DNA from: DATKBT01 sp035546295
GTDB lineage: Bacteria; Acidobacteriota; Thermoanaerobaculia; Multivoradales; Multivoraceae
Assembly: GCA_035546295.1 (NCBI GenBank)
Contig: DATKBT010000013.1
Coordinates: forward strand, 1-64,000
Reading direction: 5' to 3'
DNA: 64,000 nt
Shown: positions 48,901 through 55,966 of the stretch, in pieces
How the letters are laid out: each line of letters opens with the position of its first letter
How positions within the stretch are numbered: the stretch's first letter is position 1
Made by a program: the position numbers and the translations under genes
Notes under the pieces: generated by a model
The model's database searches: none
What the model was told of the DNA's origin: nothing
Seen by the model: only the letters and a program-made list of their open reading frames with translations

Positions 48901-49053
48901 GGCGGCCGGATGCGCCGGTGAGAACAGCGTTTCGGCCGCATCCTGCGGCTCCCCCCGTCCGCTCTCGGGACGACACTCCGGGCAAGCCGCTGCCCCTTCG
49001 AGCGCACGTCCGCAGCGGGAACAGGTGGTGAGCGTCTCGCCCCGAATCGCCAC
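45910..49053 (-). CDS. Zinc-ribbon Ser/Thr protein kinase with TPR repeats
   Basis: This 1047-aa protein begins with a zinc-ribbon (C11xxC14...C24xxC27 in TLTTCSRCGRAL..CPEC). A Hanks-type kinase domain follows: GIGGMGAVYQAWD glycine loop near 101, VALKVI Lys, HRDLKPANIMID catalytic loop near 219, DFGIAR, and GTPEYMAPE. The activation segment carries an insertion of ~50 Pro/Ser/Thr/Gly-rich residues between DFGIAR and GTPEYMAPE. A membrane helix lies near residues 410-432 (LAATAVVGALVATYFVA). The C-terminal ~600 residues include a TolB-like region (MSVLVADLDNETGDPSFD) and at least eight TPR-like repeats. It is probably a membrane-bound signalling kinase with an extracytoplasmic or cytoplasmic TPR platform. 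Its targets are unknown. Confidence 0.92.
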   Translation of the reverse strand: MAIRGETLTTCSRCGRALEGAAACPECRPESGRGEPQDAAETLFSPAHPAAASSAQRPAHPEPDGATLVAPSGVRRAGDRQDGPLTVGAPFGSRYLIIKLLGIGGMGAVYQAWDQELGVPVALKVIRTEMTGGDGSDEIGARFKRELLLAREVTHKHVVRIHDLGEIDRIKYFTMSYIEGEDLSSLLSREGRLPVARALEIFRQIVDGMIAAHEKGIVHRDLKPANIMIDKQGDALLMDFGIARSAVIGRSATPAPSRPGAVERPAADSPTPTPESGSGDSASGEMTPGASLVDLGETRVGAVVGTPEYMAPEQFLGEVADQRADVYALGLILYDLLLGRKRAYRGRQALREVQKRARHSPPSARSVDESIPEPLDALIVRCLQPDPEARYQSTAELAQELELLDERGERLPRLSLRAKILSSLAATAVVGALVATYFVARSEVPLTPREPMSVLVADLDNETGDPSFDGAFEEALVIAMEGGGFINTFPRGSAQQLAERLQPGSGLDRTMSRLISRREGIDSILIPKIEAAGRGYRIEVRAVDPALDAGEGDLLARARGRVGDRDEVLGVIGELASELRRDLGDTAPESARLAASETVTAASLEAMQRYAAGQDLFYQGRFEEAIAEYEAALAEDPEFGRSYAGMGAAHANLQQQEQAEASYQQALQHLDRMTERERYRTLGGYYLIVSRNYPKAVENFQTLVELYPADRAGHANLALASLYTRDFQAAMEEGSRAVELEPNNAVQRVNSAMYSIYAGDFERAVEESERLLAENPDFGYARLALARAASGLGDYETSRREYGALAGTGGLGRLAWVGLADLELYLGRQREAMAQLQAAADSGAAGANLELVRAEALVGAGDPNAAAEAALRAIAGTDQENVLYPAARVLITAGRLDPVRGLTETLDARLQRQTTAYARLLDGEIALREGRLLDSLEALREGQGHYDTWLAHLLLGRAYLEAKQYAEAIDELTQSVERKGEITDVFLADIATLRYYPEALDLLGRAQLGIGDRAAARKSFESYLELRKGGDDPRIAEVERRLADLGA

Positions 49054-49226
49054 GACCCCAGGTTACTCGACACCGGTCGCTCCCCCAACTGTTGGAAGCC
49101 GCAGTTCCCTTAACCCACACAACGACTTCCTGCCGATTCCGAGCCCCACCAGGACGGCTCCGGCCACCGTGGCTGTGCCCTCGCGCCGGGAACCGTTCCG
49201 TCGCGCTGATACGATCCGCCGCCCTC

Positions 49227-50381
49227 ATGCGGCCACCGACCCAACACCTGCGCTTCACCCGCCCCCATCTGCCGCCGGGGCTCGAGGAGCTGCGGCTCGA
49301 GGTCCGCGAGTTCCTCGCCGAGGAGCTCGAGCGCGGCACCTGGGAGCGCGGTGGCAAGTCGTGGGGCGAGTACAACCCCGAGCTGACGCGCGGGATCGCC
49401 GCGTGCGGCTGGGTCGGGATGACCTTCCCCAAGCAGTATGGCGGCCACGAGCGCACTTTCCTCGAGCGCTACGTCGTGACCGAGGAGCTGCTGGCCGCCG
49501 GCTCCCCCTGCGGCGCGCACTGGGTCGCCGACCGGCAGAGTGGACCGCTCCTGCTGCGCTACGGGACCGAGGAGCAACGCCAGAGGTACCTGCCTCCGAT
49601 TGTGCGCGGCGAGAGCTACTTCTGCATCGGCATGAGCGAGCCGGACTCCGGGTCCGATCTCGCTTCGATCCGCACCCGAGCCGAGAAGGTCGACGGCGGC
49701 TGGTCGCTCTCCGGCACCAAGATCTGGACCTCGTGGGCCCACCACTGCCACTACATCATCGTCCTGTGCCGCACCGAGCCGCGCTCGGAAAACCGCCACG
49801 CCGGGATGAGCCAGCTCCTGGTCGACCTCCACGCCCCCGGCGTCTCGATCCGTCCGATCGACAACCTCACCGGACGTCACGAGTTCAACGAGATCGTCTT
49901 CGACCAGGTCTTCGTCTCCGACGCCGACCTGATCGGCGAGCCCGGCAGCGGCTGGCACCAGGTCACCAGCGAGCTCGCCTACGAGCGCAGCGGACCGGAG
50001 CGCTTCCTGACCAATTTCCACTTGCTGCGCGAGACCGTCGCCCGGCTCGACGACGGCGCCGAGCCGGCCACCGCACGCGAGATCGGGAGCGTCGTCTCGC
50101 GGCTCGCGGCGCTGCGCGCCGCGGCCTCGTCGATCGCGGGCCAGCTCGAGGCCGGCGAAACCCCCGCGGTCGAGGCGTCGCTGGTCAAGGACCGCGGCAC
50201 GCTGTTGCAGCAAGAGATCCCCCAGCTCGCGCGCCGGATCGCCCACGCCGAGCACTTCGACGACCTCGGCTTCGAAGAGCAGTACGGGTGGTGGACCCTG
50301 CTCGCGCCCGCCTACACCATTCAGGGAGGCACGACCGAGATCCTGCGCGGCATCATCGCTCGGGGCCTGGGCCTGCGGTAA
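49227..50381 (+). CDS. Acyl-CoA dehydrogenase family protein (large partner)
   Basis: This 384-aa flavoprotein has LEELRLEVREFLAEEL at the N-terminus and the FAD/substrate block YFCIGMSEPDSGSDLASIRTRAEKVDGGW, then GTKIWTSWAHHCHY. The C-terminal helical domain ends PAYTIQGGTTEILRGIIARGLGLR, a typical FAD-binding close. A canonical catalytic Glu is not obvious in this alignment by eye. Start ATG 49227 precedes the family start; the upstream frame has no similarity. It is followed 135 nt later by a shorter acyl-CoA dehydrogenase on the same strand. The two resemble the heteromeric acyl-CoA dehydrogenases known for sterol side chains in actinobacteria. The substrate here is unknown. Confidence 0.88.
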   Translation: MRPPTQHLRFTRPHLPPGLEELRLEVREFLAEELERGTWERGGKSWGEYNPELTRGIAACGWVGMTFPKQYGGHERTFLERYVVTEELLAAGSPCGAHWVADRQSGPLLLRYGTEEQRQRYLPPIVRGESYFCIGMSEPDSGSDLASIRTRAEKVDGGWSLSGTKIWTSWAHHCHYIIVLCRTEPRSENRHAGMSQLLVDLHAPGVSIRPIDNLTGRHEFNEIVFDQVFVSDADLIGEPGSGWHQVTSELAYERSGPERFLTNFHLLRETVARLDDGAEPATAREIGSVVSRLAALRAAASSIAGQLEAGETPAVEASLVKDRGTLLQQEIPQLARRIAHAEHFDDLGFEEQYGWWTLLAPAYTIQGGTTEILRGIIARGLGLR

Positions 50382-50516
50382 CGCGGGCTCGGCCGAGGCC
50401 GCCCGCGCACGATCCCGTCAGGCGACGCCCTGCCAGCCGATCCAAGCCTCGCAGATCTCCTGCCGCTCTCCACCTCCGCCCAGCAACCGACGAACGCACC
50501 AGGACCACGTCGCACC

Positions 50517-51569
50517 ATGAGCCGAGACCGCATGCGCGAGCTGCTCCTCGACAGCGCCAGCCGGTTGTTCGCCGAAGGCTACGAGTCGGACGTCCACGAT
50601 CGGGTCGACGCCGGAGAGTGGCCGGCGGAGCTGTGGGCCGCGATCGAGGACAACGGGTTGCCGGCCGTCCTGGTCCCCGAGGAGAGAGGTGGCGTCGGCC
50701 TGACGCTGAGCGACGCGATGGCGATCCTGCGCCTGAGCGGCGCCTTCGCGGTGGCGGCGCCGCTGGCCGAGAGCATGATCGGCCAGTGGCTGCTCGCAGC
50801 CGCCGATCTCGAGCCGGTTCAGGGCCCGATCGCGATCGCTCTGGCCGATGGCGGCATCCACGGAGAGGACGAGAGCGCCGCGGCGCTGTCGAGGCCGCTT
50901 CACGGCGTGCCGTGGCTGCGCTCCGAGGCGCACCTCCTGGTGGCCGGCGACGAAGCCTCCGGCGGCAGCCGGCTGGCCCTCTTCGCCATCGGCGAGCCGG
51001 CGACGGCGACGTCGCAGAACGTCGCCGGTGAGCCCAGAGGATCCTCCGCCGGCGGCTTCGAGGCGACCGCCATGGCGCGGGGGGTCGTCGCCTCCACGAG
51101 CACCGAGCGCCTTCGTCTTCTGCTCGCGCTGTGCCGGGCGTCCCAGATCGCGGGCGCCATGGATCGCATCCTGGACCTCACCCTCGAGCACGCCAACGGC
51201 AGGGAGCAGTTCGGGCGGCCGATCGGGAGGTTTCAGGCCGTCCAGCAGCAGATCGCGGTGCTCGCCGGTGAGGTCGCGCTGGTCGGCGCGGCGACCGATG
51301 CGGCGGTTTCCGCCTGGGAGCAGGGGGGCGGCGAGGTGCTCGCGGCAGCCGCCAAGGCGCGAGCGAGCGAGGCCGCTCACGGTGTCGCGGCCATCGCCCA
51401 CCAGGTCCACGCGGCGATCGGCTTCACCCGGGAACACGACCTCCACCGGTTCACGCGCCGTCTGTGGGCCTGGCGCGACGAGTGGGGCAGCGAGACCGAG
51501 TGGCAGGAGTGGATCGGGCGTCGCGCGATCGCCGCCGGGGGCGACGGGCTGTGGCCCCTGCTCGGCTAG
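50517..51569 (+). CDS. Acyl-CoA dehydrogenase family protein (small, diverged partner)
   Basis: This 350-aa protein has MRELLLDSASRLFAEG at the N-terminus, AAIEDNGLPAVLVPEERGGVGLTLSDAM, and a C-terminal block ANGREQFGRPIGRFQAVQQQIAVLAGEV and AIGFTREHDLHRFTRRLWAW. It is shorter than normal (~380 aa), and the middle beta domain (~120-200) is poorly conserved. This fits the non-identical subunit of a heteromeric enzyme with the preceding gene. Its TAG stop lies inside a CTAG that begins a large hairpin element. Confidence 0.85.
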   Translation: MSRDRMRELLLDSASRLFAEGYESDVHDRVDAGEWPAELWAAIEDNGLPAVLVPEERGGVGLTLSDAMAILRLSGAFAVAAPLAESMIGQWLLAAADLEPVQGPIAIALADGGIHGEDESAAALSRPLHGVPWLRSEAHLLVAGDEASGGSRLALFAIGEPATATSQNVAGEPRGSSAGGFEATAMARGVVASTSTERLRLLLALCRASQIAGAMDRILDLTLEHANGREQFGRPIGRFQAVQQQIAVLAGEVALVGAATDAAVSAWEQGGGEVLAAAAKARASEAAHGVAAIAHQVHAAIGFTREHDLHRFTRRLWAWRDEWGSETEWQEWIGRRAIAAGGDGLWPLLG

Positions 51570-51705
51570 CCTCCGATGTGCCCGCGCGCTCCGCGCGCTT
51601 TTTGGCACATCTCCGGCTAGCAATTCCTCGCGGCTCCATGCGCCTCCGGCGCGTCGCCGCGGACAGCCATAGAGCCGGATCTCGAATACCCAGACAGGCT
51701 CCTAG
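51565..51705. repeat. Structured element filling the gap between convergent genes; intrinsic terminator
   Basis: Arms GCTAGCC...GATGTGCC (51565-51582) and GGCACATC...GGCTAGC (51604-51621) pair over 18 nt with three central mismatches. Inside is GCGCGC-TCC-GCGCGC followed by TTTTT (51599-51603), a good rho-independent terminator for the + strand gene. A second hairpin-rich part (CGGCTC near 51629 with GAGCCG near 51670, enclosing GCGCC-TCC-GGCGC) follows. The element begins and ends with CTAG (51566-51569, 51702-51705), and both flanking stop codons are the TAG of these CTAGs. The - strand end reads CTAGGAGCCTGTC, as at 5009. Confidence 0.65.
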
Positions 51706-53666
51706 CCCAGCTCGGGCTCGTTCGCTGGGCCGGACCCGGCCAGAGGCGGCCGCTCCGACGACGCGAGATCTAGGAGCGGTAGATCGAGCCGGGCGATCGT
51801 GCCGCGTCCGACCTCGCTGTCGAGGGTGATCTTGCCGCCCATGTCGCGGGCGATGAGGGCGACGTTGAACAGCCCCAGGCCGCTGCCGCCGCTCTCACGC
51901 CGGCTGCTGAACAGCGGCTCGAACGCGTGACGCCGCACTTCCTCGGTCATGCCGCAGCCCTCGTCCTCGATCTCGATCCGGAGAAGGGGAGGCTGCTCCT
52001 CGGGCTCGAGCACGAGCGTCCTCAGCGTCACCCGACCGTCCTCCTCGAGCGCCTCACGCGCGTTCGCGAGGAGGTTGAAGAGCACCTGTTCGAGCTCGAC
52101 GCGATCGCCGACGATCCTTTGGCCGGGTGCACCGGTGACGATCGTGAGCTTCCGATTGCGGACCGCGCGACGCAGGATCGGAGTCAGCTCCGCGATCAGC
52201 CGATCGACCTCGATCGGCGAGCTCGTGCGCTCCCGCTTGGCGCCGAGCGCACGCGTCAACAGGACGTTGGCGCTGGCCGCGACCCGATCGATCTGCTCGG
52301 CGTACTCCCGCACCTCCCGCGCGTCTTCTGACTCGAGCTCGAGGAAGCTGGCCGCAGCGCGGACTGCGGTCAGCAGGTTGCGCACGTCGTGGACGAGCCC
52401 CTGGGTGAGCAGGCTCTCGACCTCGGCGCGCTGAGCCCGTTGACTGAGCTCCCTCAGATCGGTCCGATCGACCATCGAAACCAGGAACTGACCGCTGGCG
52501 CTGCCCTTGGGCGAGGGGATCCGTCGGCTGCGGACCATCAGCCACAGCGTCTTGCCGTCGATGCGGCGGACCCCCAGCGGCGCCTCCTCGGCGCCCTGGT
52601 CGCGAGCCGCGGAGAGGAGCGGGCTTTCCTCGAGCGCGAGCCGGTCGCCCTCGAGCGACAGCAGCTCCGAGACGCCCTCCTGGATCGAGCGCCCGACGAG
52701 CTCGAGGGCCCGGCGATCCAGGAGACGCTCGGCGCGGTGATTGCAGGCGAGCACTACGCCGTGCTCGTCGAGCAGCAGCGTCGGCTCCGTCATCGCGCCG
52801 AAGATCTCGACGTAGAGCGCCTCCTGCTGGAGCAGCTCGAGGGCGAGATCGTGCTCCCGCGTCGCCTCGATCAGCGATCCCTCGAAGATCGGGACCTCGG
52901 CCGACCCCAGGCGCTGATCGTTCATCAGGCCCCACAGCCGGGTGCCGTCCCGACGCTCGAGGCACACCCGCCGCGACCAGAAGGGTCGGCTCCCCTTACC
53001 GTCCCGACTCAGGGGTCGCGCCAGCTCTTCACGGCCCAGGAACTCCCGGAGACGCAGTCCGATCACCGCGTGGCGCGAGTCGTAGCCGAGCAGCCGCGCG
53101 AGAGTCTCGTTGGCCTCGACCACGACTCCCGTGCCGTCGATCCGGTAGAGCCCTGCCAGCGATCTGTCGTAGAGGTCACGGAACCGGCGGCGCCAGCGCT
53201 CGACCTCGGCGCGCAACTCGACGATCTCGAGCAGTCGCTCACAGATCCCGCCCAGCCGGCGCGGCGTCGCCTCCGAGCTGGGCAGCCACTCGTCGGCCAG
53301 TGTCGAGTCGTCTGCAGTCGGTGTCTGGTGTCCCTCGACGATCGCGACCAGAACCGGCCTCGCCGGCCCGTCCGTCGCGAGCAGCCAGTCGCGGCACTCC
53401 TGCCATCGTCCCGGAGCGACCACCAGCACGCTGTGTGGGGCTTCGGCGAGACAGCGTTCCACCGCCGCGAGATCGGTCGCCACCTCCAAGCGCCACCCCA
53501 TACGCCTTCGGCTCGCGAGCAACGACTCCCGCAGTCGAGCGGCCCAGCGCTCGCCGCCGAGCAGAACGACACGAGCCTCGCGCAGCTCCCCTTCCGGCGC
53601 ATCCGGCCGAGCGAGCGCGCTGCGCTGCCGGACCACATCCTCGGCTGTCGAGTAGTCGTCGGGCAT
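51702..53666 (-). CDS. PAS-domain sensor histidine kinase with degenerate receiver-like N-terminus
   Basis: This 654-aa soluble-looking protein has no membrane helix. Residues ~30-150 resemble a receiver fold (ARVVLLGGERW..., HSVLVVAPGRW) but lack the phospho-accepting Asp after the third strand. Two PAS domains follow (YDRSLAGLYRIDGTGVVVEANETLARLLGY near 170 and MTEPTLLLDEHGVVLACNHRAERLL near 295). The HisKA region has LVHDVRNLLTA with the phospho-His near 424. The ATPase domain has N-box LFNLLANAREAL, EDEGCGM and GGSGLGL. A cognate response regulator is not encoded nearby. GGAGAGG precedes ATG 53666. The signal is unknown and likely cytoplasmic. Confidence 0.9.
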   Translation of the reverse strand: MPDDYSTAEDVVRQRSALARPDAPEGELREARVVLLGGERWAARLRESLLASRRRMGWRLEVATDLAAVERCLAEAPHSVLVVAPGRWQECRDWLLATDGPARPVLVAIVEGHQTPTADDSTLADEWLPSSEATPRRLGGICERLLEIVELRAEVERWRRRFRDLYDRSLAGLYRIDGTGVVVEANETLARLLGYDSRHAVIGLRLREFLGREELARPLSRDGKGSRPFWSRRVCLERRDGTRLWGLMNDQRLGSAEVPIFEGSLIEATREHDLALELLQQEALYVEIFGAMTEPTLLLDEHGVVLACNHRAERLLDRRALELVGRSIQEGVSELLSLEGDRLALEESPLLSAARDQGAEEAPLGVRRIDGKTLWLMVRSRRIPSPKGSASGQFLVSMVDRTDLRELSQRAQRAEVESLLTQGLVHDVRNLLTAVRAAASFLELESEDAREVREYAEQIDRVAASANVLLTRALGAKRERTSSPIEVDRLIAELTPILRRAVRNRKLTIVTGAPGQRIVGDRVELEQVLFNLLANAREALEEDGRVTLRTLVLEPEEQPPLLRIEIEDEGCGMTEEVRRHAFEPLFSSRRESGGSGLGLFNVALIARDMGGKITLDSEVGRGTIARLDLPLLDLASSERPPLAGSGPANEPELG

Positions 53667-53990
53667 GAGACCTCTCCAAGACAGAGGGAGACGAACGGGG
53701 TCGAATGGCGATCTCGAAGACCCCTCATCTTAGCAGCTCAGCGATCCGAGTGAGTAACAAGAGGAGGAGAAGCCCTCCCCGACCGGCGAAGCGACCGCCA
53801 TCGCGCGGGCAGACGTTCGCCGGATCTTCGACCTGACCTTCTCGCTCCGGCTCCAATTCGCCATGAGCGCAGACCGGTTGCGGTCCGCCCCGGCGAGCGC
53901 CGCCGCCCGATGGTCGGCGTCAGAACGACCCACAGAGGCCGCTCGTTCGGCAAGCCAACTGGCCGCGAGCCTCGCGGAGTTCGAGACGTG

Positions 53991-54020
53991 CTGCTCCGTG
54001 CTGCTCCGTGCTGCTCCGTG
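53991..54020. repeat. Three perfect 10-bp tandem repeats
   Basis: CTGCTCCGTG is repeated three times without change. It lies in the 379-bp gap 53667-54045 between two - strand genes, where no gene is supported. Being 10 bp long, it argues against coding in this stretch. Confidence 0.85.
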
Positions 54021-54045
54021 CTGTTTGGCGGCACGGAGAACAGGA

Positions 54046-55467
54046 TCAGCGCGGGCAGGCGCCGAAGGCGTCGCTGTCGGTCACCGCCGCAGCGGGCTGC
54101 CCCGGGGGGCTGGTGTAGAGCAGGCTGTCGCCGGTGATGCCGTCGGCGACCTCGAGCGAAAAGCCACGGTCGGTCGTCCCGGCGAAGAAGACCCAGTGGT
54201 GGCCGTTCACCTGGCAGCCATCGATCACCTTCACCATCAGCTCCCAGTTCGACGGCTCGAAGAACCAGAACAGCGCCGAGTCGTCGGATCTGGTCGCCGC
54301 AGTCCGCGCCGAGCGAGAGGTGCCGTCGCGATCGACCCAGCGGACCCGAACGTCGAAGCGGCCGGCGTCGATGCAGGCGACCTCCTCGCTGGGGACGCAC
54401 TCGAAGGGACCGTTCGAGCCGACGCTCAGCGGCTCGGCTTCGAGCTGGATCCTCACCCGTCCGGAGTCTTCGTTCACCTGGAGCAACGAGCTGTCGACCG
54501 CGACGAAATCGGCGCCATGGATCTCCGAGAGCTCCGCGACCTCGGCCTCTGTCCAGCGAAGCTCCTCGACGCCGGAGAGCGTCCAGGGCTCTCCCTCCTC
54601 AGCCAGGAACATCCCGTAGCGCTGGAGCGCCGTCAGCACCGCCCGAACGCGAGCGCTGAACCCGGAGAGCTCGAGATCGCCACGGAGCCTGAACCTCAGG
54701 CCGGCGGGGGGTAGCCAGGAAGCTCCGTTCGGCGCGGCGCGACGCGCGGGCCACACGAAGACGCTGCCGATCTGGGGCGCGCTGAAGCCGAGCGCGTGGT
54801 GGATCTCCCCCCGGTCCACCTCGTCGATGCGCAGCAGACCCGGGAAGACGGGCAGACCGGACCTGTTCCCGGCGATCCGGCCCAATGGGCGGAGCTCGTT
54901 GCTCTTCAGGTCGTAGACCGCTCCGGAGGAGGCGCTCCATCCTCGAGCCACCGCCCGCGCGTCGTACAGCTCGTAGAGCGAGCAGCGCGACGAATCCAGG
55001 AGGAGGATGTGACGCGTCATCGTCGCCGCGCCCGCCTGGAGCGCCGCTTCCGGAGGCATCGGGTACGGACCGGGATCGCTCTCCTCGACGAACTCGAAGC
55101 TCACCTCCCCGAGGGGAGCGGGCCGGGTCACTTCCCACCAGGAGATGCTGGGGCGGCTCGAGCCGCCGGCGTCGGCGCCGCCGGCTGCCGTCAGCGGAGC
55201 ATCGGCCCCGATCGCCGACACCCACTGCTCGGAGCTCGGATGAGCAGGCAGTAGGTCGACGCGGGTGTTCCAGACGTTGTCGGCCGGCAGCACCGGACAA
55301 CCTGCGACGGTCGTGGACCGAAGCGGTGCCGACGTCGCCGGGGTCTCCACGGCGGCGGCGGGAGCGACGAGCCAGAGCAGCAGCAGGCAGCAGACCCCAG
55401 CGGCCAGGAGCCGCCCAGGAGTGTCCGATGGACCCGACTGCGCGCCGGCAACGCGACGACTTACCAT
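54046..55467 (-). CDS. Secreted protein of unknown function (PADNVWNT family)
   Basis: This 473-aa protein has a signal peptide (residues ~20-42, RLLAAGVCCLLLLWLVAPAAA). The mature part has a CPVLPADNVWNTRVDLLPAHPSSEQWV block, known from uncharacterised exported proteins of several phyla, then HILLLDSSRCSLYELYDARAV, NRSGLPVFPGLLRIDEVDRGEIHHALGFS, and a YGMFLAEEG motif near 285. A C-terminal beta-rich domain (~330-473) has paired Cys (FECVPSEEVACIDAGRF; GCQVNGHHW). The central His/Asp-rich segments could be catalytic, but no function is assigned. ATG 55467 has no Shine-Dalgarno; a TATGAT -10-like box ends 6 nt upstream. Confidence 0.75.
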   Translation of the reverse strand: MVSRRVAGAQSGPSDTPGRLLAAGVCCLLLLWLVAPAAAVETPATSAPLRSTTVAGCPVLPADNVWNTRVDLLPAHPSSEQWVSAIGADAPLTAAGGADAGGSSRPSISWWEVTRPAPLGEVSFEFVEESDPGPYPMPPEAALQAGAATMTRHILLLDSSRCSLYELYDARAVARGWSASSGAVYDLKSNELRPLGRIAGNRSGLPVFPGLLRIDEVDRGEIHHALGFSAPQIGSVFVWPARRAAPNGASWLPPAGLRFRLRGDLELSGFSARVRAVLTALQRYGMFLAEEGEPWTLSGVEELRWTEAEVAELSEIHGADFVAVDSSLLQVNEDSGRVRIQLEAEPLSVGSNGPFECVPSEEVACIDAGRFDVRVRWVDRDGTSRSARTAATRSDDSALFWFFEPSNWELMVKVIDGCQVNGHHWVFFAGTTDRGFSLEVADGITGDSLLYTSPPGQPAAAVTDSDAFGACPR

Positions 55468-55479
55468 GATCGCATCATA
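55465..55479 (-). promoter_or_regulatory. Possible leaderless promoter of the PADNVWNT-family gene
   Basis: On the - strand TATGAT (complement of 55474-55479) is followed by GCGATC and then the ATG at 55467. A perfect -10-like box 6 nt before the start codon and no ribosome site suggest transcription starting at the ATG. No clear -35 is seen. Confidence 0.4.
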
Positions 55480-55552
55480 GCGTGGCCCCGCGCGCGCCCC
55501 GCCGGCTCCGACGCCGGCTGATCGCGGTCCATACGCGCCGGGCAGCCCGCGA

Positions 55553-55575
55553 TGAAACTCAGCACGGGCTCCCGG
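55553..55575. repeat. Partial end of the CTAG-type element
   Basis: TGAAACTCAGCACG (55553-55566) equals the reverse complement of the stretch just inside the right end of the nearby element (55936-55949), and is followed by GGCTCC. It looks like a stray fragment of the same repeat family. Confidence 0.5.
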
Positions 55576-55615
55576 GGCACACGGGCGGCGTCGCCGACGC
55601 CGAGAGCAGGAGCCG

Positions 55616-55966
55616 TCTAGGAGCCCGTGGTGAAAGTCGGGATGCCCGCATTGCGAGCGCCGCGGGTCCAGCTGCAAGGAGAAGCGACGGAGGCGATGCG
55701 GGGACATCGTCGAGGAGCTACGACGCAGCAGATGGGCCCGCGCCGCCGCTTGCCTGAGCCGCGAAGCGGCGACGCCGGTGAGGCGCGCCGAGCCTGCGAG
55801 GGGGGCCGAACCCAACCGAAGGTCGACAAGGACTTGCAGCGCAGCCGGTGGCGAGAAGCCGATCGAGACCTGGCAAGCACCGGTCGGGTGAGTGGCTTCC
55901 TGGCCGCCGGCGGAGCGGAAAGTCCTTGTCGTGCGGGCGTGCTGAGTTTCACCACGGGCTCCTAGA
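55616..55966. mobile_element. MITE-like element with 20-bp perfect terminal inverted repeats
   Basis: The left end TCTAGGAGCCCGTGGTGAAA (55616-55635) is the exact reverse complement of 55947-55966. If CTAG is taken as the target sequence, the core is 55621-55961 with CTAG on both sides. A second 12-bp inverted repeat, CGACAAGGACTT (55824-55835) with AAGTCCTTGTCG (55920-55931), lies inside. Reading frames cross it on both strands, but none resembles a transposase. It lies between the unknown secreted protein and the solute-binding protein. The right end provides the last codons and stop of the latter. Confidence 0.75.

Noticed and set aside
46198..48921. 907-aa open frame on the + strand across the Ser/Thr kinase
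   Set aside because: Antisense to a kinase with all catalytic motifs; shadow composition.
53738..54400. 220-aa frame on the - strand overlapping the end of the unknown secreted protein
   Set aside because: It lies largely in another frame of the supported gene, spans the 10-bp tandem repeat, and shows no recognisable motif.
55617..55965. Two 112-aa frames, one on each strand, inside the inverted-repeat element
   Set aside because: They both end in FTTGS only because the terminal repeats are identical; neither resembles a transposase and the frames mirror each other.
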